From: Eubacteriaceae bacterium
GTDB lineage: Bacteria; Bacillota; Clostridia; Peptostreptococcales; Anaerovoracaceae
Length of the DNA stretch: 64,000 bases
Assembly: GCA_902362435.1 (NCBI GenBank)
Contig: CABIWW010000001.1
Location: 18,429 to 82,428, forward strand
Reading direction: 5' to 3'
Position numbers and translations under genes: made by a program. The notes below the pieces were generated by a model. It did not search any database. It was not told where the DNA came from and was given only the letters and a program-made list of their open reading frames with translations. This document shows, in pieces, positions 45,627 through 55,307 of the stretch (position 1 is its first letter; each line of letters opens with the position of its first letter).

Positions 45627-47996
45627 ATGGACAAAGGGGACGGAACGAGAAATTGCAGTGTGAGGAGACCGCTGCTGTACATAGTGTTTGCATTTGCAGC
45701 TCCTGTCGCTGCAGGGTATTACTGCGGGCTAAAAGTCCTGATCCTGACTGCAGCTGCATGTATGCTGATGCTGGCTTTAAGCAGCCGGAAATGGCGACTG
45801 CCTGCGGCACTTTGCATGGTGCTCATTTCGTATCTGGCAGGCACTGCGAATTTCGTGATGTACGATATTGTAAGGGGCGCACCGGTGCTTCAGGATGGTG
45901 AAGTTTATGAAATGACGGGGAAGACAGTGCAGATAAGTCAAAAGGAGATGAGTGACGGCACATGCAGGCATCAGTACAGGATCAGGATATACAGACCAGG
46001 CGGCAATATCATCTCATCTCGTGATGTGCTCGCAGTGAGATATTCTGAGAATGCCGATGATGGCATGGTGCCGGGCGATATCATAAAAGTGAAGGGCACT
46101 GCAGAGCGTCCTTCGCCGGGGAGAAATCCCGGCTGTTTCGATTATTCGCTGTATCTCAGATCTGTAGGTATAAATGATGTGATAAAAGCTGACAGCGTGG
46201 AGGTGCTGGATGGAAAAGGGATGCACACGGTTGCCGGCCGGCTGTATGTGTTCAGGGAAACGTTCCTTTCAAAGCTTGAGCAGAAGGCGGGACACGATGC
46301 ATCGTCGATGATGGGGGCGATACTGTTCGGGGAAAAAGATGAGATGGATGAGGATGTCCTGGAGGAGTTCCGGAAAAACGGCACGGCGCATGTGCTGGCG
46401 GTAAGCGGACTGCATATAGGGATCATCTATGCTGTGATATCGAAGCTGTGGAGATGGGGAAAAGGCAGACTGTATTTTGCCGCGACCATGACGTTTTTCT
46501 GCTGCTATGCAGTGCTTGCATCATTTTCACCGTCGGTGACAAGAGCGGTGTTCATGATAGGACTGCATCAGTTCGCGATACTGACAAACCGGAGATACGA
46601 TCTGTATTCGGCAGCATTCTGCACTGCTGCGGTCATGATGATGAGAAATCCCATGAGTATTTTCAATACGGGGTTTCAGATGTCGTTCCTCGCAGTGCTG
46701 ACTATGATGATGGTGATGCCTGCAGCTGAAAAAATATATAAAGGTATATTCACGGCAAGCCTTTCGGTGCAGGCGGGGCTGATGCCGTACGTCGCATATG
46801 TATTCAACTATCTGTCTCCGGGTGCAGTGCTCGTGAACGTGCCTGTGATTTTTCTTACCGGTATCATAGTGCCGATGGGGCTGTGCGCCATGGTCTTTTC
46901 CGTATCGTCGGACGGATTGTTTTCTGTCGTATCTGCTGCAGCGGCAGGTCTTTGCAGGATGATGACTGTGCTTAACCATGTTTCAGCTGCAGACGGTGTG
47001 ACGGTTTTTGAGGTGACGTCTCCCGGAAAGGGCACGCTTGCGTTTTATTATATGTCACTGATGGTATTCCTTTCGGAAGAAGGGCGTCTGGCGATAAAAA
47101 GAAGGGGCGGGAAGAAGTTTATACCTCTGATGCTGTCTGCGGTGCTGCTTGTTTCGTTTTCTTTAGGGGAAATATGCGGCAGCGGTTTTGAAAAGGCAGA
47201 TTTGACTTTCGTGGATGTAGGGCAGGGAGACTGCATACATTTCAGGACAGAGGACGGCGGAAATTATTTTGTCGATGGAGGCGGCAGCATAAATTACAAT
47301 GTAGGGAAAAAAGTACTGAAGCCGTATCTGCTGAAAAACGGAGTGAAAAAACTGGACGGGGCCTTTGTGACGCATCTGCATACTGACCATTATAAAGGTA
47401 TCGCAGAGCTTTGCAGAGAAGGGATGATCAAACGTCTCTATCTGTATGAGGGCAACCGCCCGAGAGAAGAAGAGATACTGCGCGAGACAGGGCTTGAACC
47501 TGAAGCGCTGACATATCTGTATAAAGGGCAGACTGTGCAGCTTTCAGCGGAGACAAGCGTAAGAGTCCTGTGGCCTGAGAGAAAAACAGCCAGAGAGTAT
47601 GAGAAGCTGCTGCAGCAGGAAGAGGACGAGAATCAGTCGAGTCTGATCATGAAGATCTGTATGCGGGATGTGAGCGTGATAGCCACGGGAGATGTTGATG
47701 CGGATTGTCTTCAGAAGATCGGAGAGGCGTGGCGGAGCGATATATGCTGCGATATACTGAAAGTAGCCCATCATGGCAGCCGGTACAGCTACAGTGGGAA
47801 ATTCATGGAGCAGGCAGCGCCCTCATACGCTGTGTTCCAGGTCGGAAAAAACAATTTCGGGCACCCTGACAACGGGGTTATTGAAAATTACCGGCAAAAC
47901 GGTATAATGGTATACAGAAATGATAAGGACGGAGCTGTCGGCTTTGACTTTTCGGATGACGGGAAGGCAGAGGTGATGACTATGTTAAGACAGTGA
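45627..47996 (+). CDS. comEC: ComEC/Rec2 DNA-uptake channel
   Basis: 789-residue membrane protein that passes single-stranded DNA across the membrane in natural transformation. N-terminal spans and an OB-like domain (DUF4131, about 20-180), the Competence domain with HVLAVSGLHIGIIYAV (about 258) and many spans, then a metallo-beta-lactamase-like domain: VDVGQGDCIHFRTEDGGNYF, THLHTDHYKG (about 581) and VAHHGSRYSYS. Full length and intact. ComEA is not adjacent; in many Firmicutes comEC precedes holA, as here, 20 bases apart. Confidence 0.94.
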   Translation: MDKGDGTRNCSVRRPLLYIVFAFAAPVAAGYYCGLKVLILTAAACMLMLALSSRKWRLPAALCMVLISYLAGTANFVMYDIVRGAPVLQDGEVYEMTGKTVQISQKEMSDGTCRHQYRIRIYRPGGNIISSRDVLAVRYSENADDGMVPGDIIKVKGTAERPSPGRNPGCFDYSLYLRSVGINDVIKADSVEVLDGKGMHTVAGRLYVFRETFLSKLEQKAGHDASSMMGAILFGEKDEMDEDVLEEFRKNGTAHVLAVSGLHIGIIYAVISKLWRWGKGRLYFAATMTFFCCYAVLASFSPSVTRAVFMIGLHQFAILTNRRYDLYSAAFCTAAVMMMRNPMSIFNTGFQMSFLAVLTMMMVMPAAEKIYKGIFTASLSVQAGLMPYVAYVFNYLSPGAVLVNVPVIFLTGIIVPMGLCAMVFSVSSDGLFSVVSAAAAGLCRMMTVLNHVSAADGVTVFEVTSPGKGTLAFYYMSLMVFLSEEGRLAIKRRGGKKFIPLMLSAVLLVSFSLGEICGSGFEKADLTFVDVGQGDCIHFRTEDGGNYFVDGGGSINYNVGKKVLKPYLLKNGVKKLDGAFVTHLHTDHYKGIAELCREGMIKRLYLYEGNRPREEEILRETGLEPEALTYLYKGQTVQLSAETSVRVLWPERKTAREYEKLLQQEEDENQSSLIMKICMRDVSVIATGDVDADCLQKIGEAWRSDICCDILKVAHHGSRYSYSGKFMEQAAPSYAVFQVGKNNFGHPDNGVIENYRQNGIMVYRNDKDGAVGFDFSDDGKAEVMTMLRQ

Positions 47997-48015
47997 TAAA
48001 GAGGAAAGGCGACTG

Positions 48016-49086
48016 ATGGCAGCGGAGCGTTACAGAGAAAAGGAACATGCATTCATAACTATAGGCAAGGATATAAAAGCGGGGAAGATACCGAGTCTCG
48101 TGCTCCTGTGCGGCAAGGAGGAGTACCTTATAAGATGGTACACCGATGCGCTCATCAGAAAATATGTGTCAGAAGCATGCAAGGCTATAGATCTCGTTGT
48201 GCTCGAGGGCGAGGATGCATCGGCGGGAAAGATAATAGAAAGTCTGGAGACAGTCAGTCTGATGTCAGAGAGAAAGGTGGTGCTGCTTCAGGATTTTGCG
48301 CCTGCGATGGGGAACGATCTGAAAAGCATGCCTGCTGATGATCTGAAGATGCTGATCGAATATTTTTCGGACATACCGGAAGAAAGCCTGCTGCTGATAA
48401 CGGCGCCTGAACAGGGTGAAAAGAAAAGCGGGAAGAACAAGATCAGGACGGCCGTGGAAAAGAACGGCAAGGTGTATGATTTCCAGCCGCTCAAGGACGC
48501 CCAGCTGAGGAGTTTCATCGAAAAACGGTTCAGGGCTGCAGGAAAGAGTTACACGTCGTCGGTGATAAATCTGATAATGTCGGAGAGCGGGTACGGCAAC
48601 AAATCCATCGAATACAGCCTGTACAATCTGGAAAACGACCTGAAAAAAATAATAGCGCACAGCGGAGCTGCACCGGAGATAACAGCTGCAGATGTAAGCG
48701 ACATAATAGCTGCGAATCCGGAAAATAACGTATTTGCGATGCTTGACGCGATCGGCAGGAACAGAAAGGACGAGGCATTCAGACTTTTACACAATCTGCT
48801 CAACATGGGAAGCAGTGTGTTCCAGCTTCTGGGGCTGATCACAGGTCAGCTGGAGCTTATCCTGTCAGTCAAGGAAATGAAAGACGAGGGTGTTCCTCCC
48901 GGAAGTATCCATAAAAAGCTTGGTATGCACGAGTTCAGAGTGAAAAAGGCAATGGCTGTCACAGGGCTTTACTCCATGGCGGATCTGCGAAACGCGCTGT
49001 CTGCTGCATATGAGGTGGATGAGAATATAAAGACAGGACTTATGGAAGATTCTCTAGCACTGGAGTTTTTTATAGCGAAGCTGTAA
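48016..49086 (+). CDS. holA: DNA polymerase III subunit delta
   Basis: Clamp-loader wrench that opens the sliding clamp. 356 residues with family pattern: N-terminal LVLLCGKEEYLIRWYTDALI, KVVLLQDF, the central VYDFQPLKDAQLRSFIEKRF and C-terminal LLNMGSSVFQLLGLITGQLELIL and HEFRVKKA. Starts 20 bases after comEC (AGGAAAGG ribosome site), consistent with the conserved comEC-holA pair. Confidence 0.92.
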   Translation: MAAERYREKEHAFITIGKDIKAGKIPSLVLLCGKEEYLIRWYTDALIRKYVSEACKAIDLVVLEGEDASAGKIIESLETVSLMSERKVVLLQDFAPAMGNDLKSMPADDLKMLIEYFSDIPEESLLLITAPEQGEKKSGKNKIRTAVEKNGKVYDFQPLKDAQLRSFIEKRFRAAGKSYTSSVINLIMSESGYGNKSIEYSLYNLENDLKKIIAHSGAAPEITAADVSDIIAANPENNVFAMLDAIGRNRKDEAFRLLHNLLNMGSSVFQLLGLITGQLELILSVKEMKDEGVPPGSIHKKLGMHEFRVKKAMAVTGLYSMADLRNALSAAYEVDENIKTGLMEDSLALEFFIAKL

Positions 49087-49204
49087 AAAAGTCCGGAAAT
49101 ATCTGAAATCACTCACGCGATTCCAAATTCGCGCGGGGCGTATTTTATCTGAATTTGTTACGAAACCTATAAATTGTTTTATAGTGCCGTTGTTGTGCTA
49201 CATG

Positions 49205-49233
49205 TTGCGCGCCAGCGGTATTTTTGTTATAAT
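49205..49233 (+). promoter_or_regulatory. Promoter of the NuoE/NuoF-type operon
   Basis: TTGCGC, 17 bases, TATAAT with upstream TGT (extended -10), 78 bases before the first gene. The rest of 49087-49204 shows only a weak CGCG-containing dyad near 49119-49140. Confidence 0.6.
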
Positions 49234-49310
49234 AAAAACGTTCGAATTTTGTGTAAATATTGTAAATATGTTATTGTGTATCGTGTAAGTGTATTTTAGG
49301 AGGAACTAAC

Positions 49311-49829
49311 ATGAGTGAAAATTGTTGTAGCTGCGGTTGTTCTCAGAGCAGAGAAGAGCAGTTCAGGGAGCTTGCTCCTGTGCTGGAACAATACGCAAAA
49401 GTGCCAGGCAGTTTGATCACTATTCTGCAGAAGACTCAGGATATCTACGGATATCTTTCAGTGGATGCTATAAACTATATATCTGAAGTGACAGGTATAA
49501 AGCCTGCGAAGATCTATGGTGTGGCTACTTTTTACGCACAGTTCAGACTGAAGCCTGTAGGCAAATATCTGATCATGCTGTGTCAGGGTACCGCGTGCCA
49601 CGTAAACGGTTCGGAGATGATCGAAGAAGCTGTGTGCGAATATCTTGAGATCAAGGACGGAGAGACTACCGAAGACGGTATTTTCACGCTGAACAATGTG
49701 GCATGTCTCGGATGCTGTTCTCTGGCGCCTGTAATGATGATAAAGAGTTCAGAAGGCGATGAGACATACGGAAATCTCACAAAAGATTCTGTAAAGAAGA
49801 TCCTTGCTGAGATCAGAGAAAGGGCATAG
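49311..49829 (+). CDS. NuoE-like [2Fe-2S] subunit
   Basis: 172-residue thioredoxin-fold Fe-S protein of the complex I 24-kDa/HydC type. Cluster ligands are Cys91, Cys96 (CQGTAC) and Cys132, Cys136 (CLGCC). An extra Cys-rich N-terminus (CCSCGC, 5-10) is unusual. It should relay electrons to or from the FMN of the next subunit. First gene of a three-gene operon; ribosome site AGGAGGA. Confidence 0.92.
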   Translation: MSENCCSCGCSQSREEQFRELAPVLEQYAKVPGSLITILQKTQDIYGYLSVDAINYISEVTGIKPAKIYGVATFYAQFRLKPVGKYLIMLCQGTACHVNGSEMIEEAVCEYLEIKDGETTEDGIFTLNNVACLGCCSLAPVMMIKSSEGDETYGNLTKDSVKKILAEIRERA

Positions 49830-49840
49830 GAGGTAGCGGA

Positions 49841-51589
49841 ATGAAAGTAGTAATCGGACAGGGAAGCTGCGGCGTGGCTACAGGAGCCAGGAAAACAGCG
49901 GCTGAATTCGAGAAACAGATAGCAGATAAGAATTTAGATATAAATGTCGGGATCACGGGATGCGTGGGAACATGTTATCTTGAACCGATCGTAGACATAT
50001 ATGATGATAACGGCGAAATGACAAGATACGTCAAGGTGCAGCCGGAAAAAGTCGAAAAAATCGTTGAGGAACACCTCGTCAACCACAAGGTGGCAGAGGA
50101 ATATGCGATCTCTGATGAAGACAAGCAGTTTGTCGGCAGGCAGCAGAGAGTCGTTCTCAGAAACTGCGGTGTGATAAATCCTGAGGATATAGAGGAATAT
50201 GTTGCCGCAGACGGATACAAGGCTATAGAAAAAGTGCTTTCTTCTATGACTCCGGATGAAGTAATAGAAGAAATAAAAATATCAGGACTCAGAGGCAGAG
50301 GCGGCGCAGGCTTCCCTACCTGGTTCAAGTGGAACGCTGCAAAGCAGAGCCCGGGAAACGAAAAGTATCTCGTATGCAATGCCGACGAGGGAGACCCGGG
50401 CGCATTCATGGACAGATCAGTCCTCGAGGGAGACCCGCATTCACTGCTTGAAGGAATGATCATAGGCGGTTATGCGATGGGAGCGAACCACGGCGTGATC
50501 TACTGCCGTGCAGAGTATCCGCTCGCGATCAAGAGACTTGAGATCGCAATGGCCCAGGCAAGAGAAAAAGGATTCCTCGGAAAGAACATATTCGGATCGG
50601 GATTTGACTTCGATATCTACATCAAAGCCGGTGCGGGCGCATTCGTGTGCGGTGAGGAGACTGCACTGATAGCTTCACTGGAAGGTGAGAGAGGTATGCC
50701 TAGACTCAAGCCGCCGTTCCCGGCAGCAAAGGGATTCTGGCAGAAGCCTACAGATATAAACAACGTTGAGACGCTGGCTAACGTTCCGTGGATCATCTTC
50801 AACGGCGGTGCCGCATTCGGTGCGATGGGAACCGAAAAGAGCAAAGGTACGAAGGTATTCGCTCTCGCAGGAAAGATCAAGAAGGGCGGACTCGTAGAAG
50901 TGCCTATGGGCCTTACGCTCAACGACGTGATCTTCGGCATAGGCGGAGGAATCAAGAAGGACAGGCAGTTCAAGGCTGTACAGATGGGAGGTCCGTCAGG
51001 CGGATGTATCCCTGCACACCTGATCGAAACACCTGTAACTTATGAAGATATAAACAAGACAGGCGCTATCGTAGGATCCGGCGGTATGATCGTAATGGAC
51101 GAGGATACATGCATGGTAGACATGGCAAGATACTTCCTCAACTTTACAAGAGACGAATCATGCGGAAAGTGCAACTACTGCAGGATAGGAACGAAGAGAA
51201 TGTTGGAGATCCTGGAGAGGATCACTGAAGGCGAGGGAAAAGACGGAGACATCGAGCTTCTGGAAGAGCTTGCAATGAAGATAAAGGACGGCTCTATGTG
51301 CGGACTCGGTCAGACTGCGCCTAATCCTGTACTGACTACGATAAAGTATTTCAGAAATGAATACGAAGATCATATCTACAACAAGAAATGTACTGCAGCA
51401 TCATGCAAAGCGCTCGTTACATATACGATCACAGATGCATGCAAAGGCTGCACATTATGCTCAAAGAAATGTCCTGTCGGAGCTATTTCCGGCAGCGTAA
51501 AGGAAAAGCATGTCATCGATCAGGACAAGTGCATCAAGTGCGGCAAGTGTCTTGAAACATGCAAATTCGGAGCCATAGAGAAGAAATAA
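49841..51589 (+). CDS. NuoF/HydB-like NAD(P)H-oxidising flavin subunit
   Basis: 582 residues. An N-terminal thioredoxin-like [2Fe-2S] domain (Cys in QGSCGVATG and GCVGTCYLEP), then the NuoF core with NADH/FMN motifs GLRGRGGAGFPTWFKW, CNADEGDPGAFMDRS and GAGAFVCGEETALI, the [4Fe-4S] site SCGKCNYC (about 440), and a C-terminal two-cluster ferredoxin (CKGCTLCSKKC, CIKCGKCLETC). The same layout is found in HydB of bifurcating hydrogenases and related complexes; it is the likely NAD(H) and bifurcation site. Starts 11 bases after the NuoE-like gene. Confidence 0.93.
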   Translation: MKVVIGQGSCGVATGARKTAAEFEKQIADKNLDINVGITGCVGTCYLEPIVDIYDDNGEMTRYVKVQPEKVEKIVEEHLVNHKVAEEYAISDEDKQFVGRQQRVVLRNCGVINPEDIEEYVAADGYKAIEKVLSSMTPDEVIEEIKISGLRGRGGAGFPTWFKWNAAKQSPGNEKYLVCNADEGDPGAFMDRSVLEGDPHSLLEGMIIGGYAMGANHGVIYCRAEYPLAIKRLEIAMAQAREKGFLGKNIFGSGFDFDIYIKAGAGAFVCGEETALIASLEGERGMPRLKPPFPAAKGFWQKPTDINNVETLANVPWIIFNGGAAFGAMGTEKSKGTKVFALAGKIKKGGLVEVPMGLTLNDVIFGIGGGIKKDRQFKAVQMGGPSGGCIPAHLIETPVTYEDINKTGAIVGSGGMIVMDEDTCMVDMARYFLNFTRDESCGKCNYCRIGTKRMLEILERITEGEGKDGDIELLEELAMKIKDGSMCGLGQTAPNPVLTTIKYFRNEYEDHIYNKKCTAASCKALVTYTITDACKGCTLCSKKCPVGAISGSVKEKHVIDQDKCIKCGKCLETCKFGAIEKK

Positions 51590-51607
51590 GGGAGGAGGAA
51601 AAGAAAA

Positions 51608-54600
51608 ATGAACAAGTTCAGACTTAATATAAACGGCAAAGAAGTTACAGGATTTCCTGGTCAGACTATCCTTGAAGTTGCCAGAGAAAATGACATTTTC
51701 ATTCCAACTCTCTGCTTCGATGAAAGAACCAGGATATACGGCTCGTGCGGCCTTTGCATGTGCGAGATGGAGGGCAACCCTAAGCTGTGGAAGGCATGTG
51801 CGACTGAGATCGCTCCGGGAATGGTGATCCGCACGGATACAGAGAGGGTCATCGAATCGAGAAAGACGAACCTCGAGCTGCTGCTTTCGAACCACCAGGG
51901 AGACTGCAGACCGCCTTGCGTACTGGCATGCCCTGCACAGACAGACTGTCAGGGATATGTAGGTCTCATCGCCAACGGCGAGTATGAAGCGGCTCTTGAG
52001 CTGGTCAAGGACAAGGTGCCGCTCCCGGCGTCACTGGGAAGAGTATGTCCGCATCCATGTGAAAAGGAATGCAGGAGAGGTCTCGTAGACGAGCCTATCT
52101 CGATACAGTGGCTCAAGCGTTTCGTAGCCGATCAGGATCTGGCAGACGAAGACGTGTTCATCCCTGAGTGCGACCCTGATACAGGAAAGAGAGTAGCGAT
52201 CATAGGCGGCGGCCCTATGGGTTTGTCGGCAGCGTACTTCCTCAGACAGATGGGTCACGAGGTGACGATATTCGAAGCGATGCCTAAGGCAGGCGGTATG
52301 CTGAGATACGGCATCCCTGAGTACAGACTGCCAAAGGCTGTGCTTGACGAGGAAATTTTCACCATCCAGAGAATGGGTGTTGAGATAGTGACAGATACGA
52401 AGATCGGCAAGGATATCCCGTTCGAAACTGTTAAAGAAGATTTTGACGCAGTGCTGCTCGGCATAGGAGCATGGATCTCGACAGGAGTCGGATGCAAGGG
52501 CGAGGATGCTGCAGGAGTCATCGGCGGTATCGACTTCCTCAGGAAAGTGGTAAGAAACGAAGAGATCGAACTCGGAGAGAAAGTAGCGATCGTCGGCGGC
52601 GGAAACACTGCCATGGACGCGTGCAGAACTGCCGTGAGACTCGGAGCAAAGGAAGTCTACAATATTTACAGAAGAACGAAGGATGAAATGCCGGCTGACA
52701 TGGTCGAGATCGAAGAGGCAGAGGAAGAAGGCGTTATCTTCAAGAACCTTACGAACCCTCTCGAAGTAGTCAAGGACGAAAACGGACATGTAAAAGAAGT
52801 AGTGCTGCAGGTGATGGAACTCGGCGAGCCTGACGAGTCAGGCAGAAGAAGGCCGATACCTGTAGAAGGAAAGACAGAAACGATAGCGATCGACACTATG
52901 ATACTGGCTATAGGTCAGGCTGTAGACGCATCGATATTCGAATGCGACAAGACGAGAAAGAACGCGATCGCATACGATAAAGAGACATTCATGACAAGCA
53001 TACCCGGCGTATTTGCAGGAGGAGACTGCGGTAACGACAAGATCTCGATCGCGGTTGAAGCTATCGCAGATGCGAGAAAGGTTGCGGACAGCATAGATGC
53101 GTACCTCGACGGCGAAGTTATCAGATACGAGAAACCGTTCTTCGTTGAGAGGGATGATATAACGGAGATGACTTTCGAAGACAGAGAAAGACTTTGCAGA
53201 CCTGAAATGCCTCAGCTCAGCGCAGAAGAGCGCAAGGGCAACTTCAGCGAAGTCATCCCTGACGGATACACTGCAGAGCAGGCAGAGGCAGAGGCTATGA
53301 GATGTCTCGAGTGCGGATGCCACGACTACTTCGAATGCAAGCTGATAGATTTCGCACATCAGTACGACGTTCATCCTGAGAGACTTGCAGGTGACAAGAA
53401 CCTCGTGGAATACGAGGATGCTCATCCGTTCATCGTGAGAGACCCTAACAAGTGCATACTCTGCGGCCTTTGCGTGAGAGTCTGCGACGAAGTTATGGGC
53501 GTAGGCGCGTTAGGTCTCGTGAACAGAGGATTCGACACTGTCGTGAAGCCGAACCTCGAAAAACCGCTCATCGAATCGGGATGTATCTCATGCGGACAGT
53601 GCGTGAGCGTGTGCCCGACAGGCGCTCTGCAGGAAAGAACGACAATGATAAAGGAAACACCTGTTGCAGCGGTAGAGACGGATACGACATGCTCGTACTG
53701 CTCGGTAGGATGCAGCCTCAAGCTGGAATCATATGCTGACATGCTGATAAAGGCAAACCCTGACAGAGAAGGCACAGTCAATGCAGGTCTGGCATGCGGC
53801 AAAGGCAAATGGGGATTCGACTGTTCGATGCTCGAAGACAAGCTGGAAGAGCCTCTTGTAAAGGATGCAGACGGCTTCAGAGAGACGGATTATCATGAAG
53901 CTCTCGTACTTATCGCAAAGAGATGCCAGTCTACAGGCGCGAAGTACACGAAGGATGCGATCGGTGTTGCGATCTCAGACAGATATACAAATGAAGAAGC
54001 TTACGCTATAAAGACTATGGCGGAAGATATGGGTGCAAAGGTGTTCTGCATGAACAGCAGAAAGAGCGGTATCGCTCAGGTCATCGGACACGACGCATCA
54101 CCTAATACGATAGATGAGCTCCTGTCGACAGAAGTGATAATCGCGGCAGGGTTCAACGCAGCAGACAATCCTGTTATACAGCTCAAGCTCAAGCAGGCTG
54201 CAGAGAGAGGTGCAAAGGTGATCCTGATAAATCCTGAAGATTACCCTCAGGATATGAGTTACCTTGCAAAGGAGATCTACACTGCAAATGATCTCAGATT
54301 CATCAGAGAGATCGCGAAGGCAGTGGCAGACAGCGGCAAAGGCACTGCAAAGGCAGGCTTTGAAGCATTCGCAGAAAGCCTTAAGGATGTAAAGGTAGGC
54401 GAAGAGGCTCAGGCTGTAGCTGATATGTATCTGAACGCTAAAAAGGCGATGATCGTATTCAATCAGAACCTGATCACAGAGGATGCGGCAGCATTGCTCG
54501 CGGATATCGCACTGGCAAGCGGTCATATCGGAAGCCCTAGAGACGGTATACTTCAGGTAAAAGCGAAGAACAATTCTCAGGGACTCGTAGACCTCGGAAT

Positions 54601-55117
54601 AACTGCAGGCGCAGAGGCTCTGGAAGGAGTGAAGGCGCTGGTGGTATTCGGTGAAGAGGCTGATATCGACACCGATGCTCTCGAGTTCCTCGCAGTATGC
54701 GATACACACATGACTCCGCTTGCAGCGAAGGCAGATGTAGTGATCCCTGGAACAGGCTTTGCATCGACTGACGGTACTTATACGAATACAGAGAGAAGAC
54801 TGCAGCTCGTTCAGGCAGCGATCGATGAAAACATCGAGCTCAGCAACTGGGAAGTGGCAGCAGAGATCTCCCATATATTCGAGATAGAGCACGACTGGGA
54901 AGACACTGAAGATATTTCCATGGAAATGAACGATAAGGTACCAGCATACAAGTATGCTGAGATAGATGAGGTGCTTGGCGGAGTGCTGGTTCCGACAGCT
55001 GAAGCGAAACTCGTTGCAGTAGCTGATGGAAAGTTCGCAGATCCGATCAAGTGCACTGACAGCCTTATGAATGTGATCGCGGAAAGACTTCCGAAACCGG
55101 CAAATCCTACAGCATAG
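51608..55117 (+). CDS. Fused GltD-like / NuoG-like / formate-dehydrogenase-like redox subunit
   Basis: 1169 residues in order: [2Fe-2S] plant-type domain (CFDERTRIYGSCGLCMC, about 35-52), His/Cys NuoG-type cluster region with CRPPCVLACPAQTDC (about 98-112), GltD-like FAD/NAD(P) oxidoreductase (GGGPMGLSAAYF about 199; IVGGGNTAMDACRTA about 330), two [4Fe-4S] clusters (CILCGLCVRVC about 616; CISCGQCVSVC about 659), then a molybdopterin-oxidoreductase-like part (CSYCSVGC about 694 and LACGKG about 729). The position of the catalytic Cys/Sec of formate dehydrogenases reads FCMNSRKSG, so it seems lost, and the C-terminal cofactor domain is short. Together with the two upstream subunits it resembles Sporomusa-type Nfn (Stn) transhydrogenase, from memory; formate dehydrogenase is less likely. 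Confidence 0.85.
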   Translation: MNKFRLNINGKEVTGFPGQTILEVARENDIFIPTLCFDERTRIYGSCGLCMCEMEGNPKLWKACATEIAPGMVIRTDTERVIESRKTNLELLLSNHQGDCRPPCVLACPAQTDCQGYVGLIANGEYEAALELVKDKVPLPASLGRVCPHPCEKECRRGLVDEPISIQWLKRFVADQDLADEDVFIPECDPDTGKRVAIIGGGPMGLSAAYFLRQMGHEVTIFEAMPKAGGMLRYGIPEYRLPKAVLDEEIFTIQRMGVEIVTDTKIGKDIPFETVKEDFDAVLLGIGAWISTGVGCKGEDAAGVIGGIDFLRKVVRNEEIELGEKVAIVGGGNTAMDACRTAVRLGAKEVYNIYRRTKDEMPADMVEIEEAEEEGVIFKNLTNPLEVVKDENGHVKEVVLQVMELGEPDESGRRRPIPVEGKTETIAIDTMILAIGQAVDASIFECDKTRKNAIAYDKETFMTSIPGVFAGGDCGNDKISIAVEAIADARKVADSIDAYLDGEVIRYEKPFFVERDDITEMTFEDRERLCRPEMPQLSAEERKGNFSEVIPDGYTAEQAEAEAMRCLECGCHDYFECKLIDFAHQYDVHPERLAGDKNLVEYEDAHPFIVRDPNKCILCGLCVRVCDEVMGVGALGLVNRGFDTVVKPNLEKPLIESGCISCGQCVSVCPTGALQERTTMIKETPVAAVETDTTCSYCSVGCSLKLESYADMLIKANPDREGTVNAGLACGKGKWGFDCSMLEDKLEEPLVKDADGFRETDYHEALVLIAKRCQSTGAKYTKDAIGVAISDRYTNEEAYAIKTMAEDMGAKVFCMNSRKSGIAQVIGHDASPNTIDELLSTEVIIAAGFNAADNPVIQLKLKQAAERGAKVILINPEDYPQDMSYLAKEIYTANDLRFIREIAKAVADSGKGTAKAGFEAFAESLKDVKVGEEAQAVADMYLNAKKAMIVFNQNLITEDAAALLADIALASGHIGSPRDGILQVKAKNNSQGLVDLGITAGAEALEGVKALVVFGEEADIDTDALEFLAVCDTHMTPLAAKADVVIPGTGFASTDGTYTNTERRLQLVQAAIDENIELSNWEVAAEISHIFEIEHDWEDTEDISMEMNDKVPAYKYAEIDEVLGGVLVPTAEAKLVAVADGKFADPIKCTDSLMNVIAERLPKPANPTA

Positions 55118-55202
55118 GCGCATATTGCTGTGAGCCGGACCTTTTCCTGCATGACAGCAGGGAAATAGATGTATTAAATAAAGAACATACGATACACTTT
55201 AA

Positions 55203-55244
55203 AAAAGAGCGTTGCATGATGTTTATATCATGCAGCGCTCTTTT
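55203..55244 (+). terminator. Bidirectional terminator
   Basis: 18-bp stem AAAAGAGCGTTGCATGAT with ATCATGCAGCGCTCTTTT (one G-U), T or A runs on both sides. Serves the redox operon and, on the other strand, the CoA-transferase gene. Confidence 0.9.
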
Positions 55245-55307
55245 GCAATGTGCGTCAGCAGAATCATACCGGTTTTGCCGGATATGAATGGATCATTTTC
55301 CGTATAG

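Noticed and set aside
51608..55117. Calling the large redox subunit a formate dehydrogenase alpha chain
   Set aside because: The catalytic Cys/Sec segment is missing and a GltD-like module is present, so the name would be misleading.
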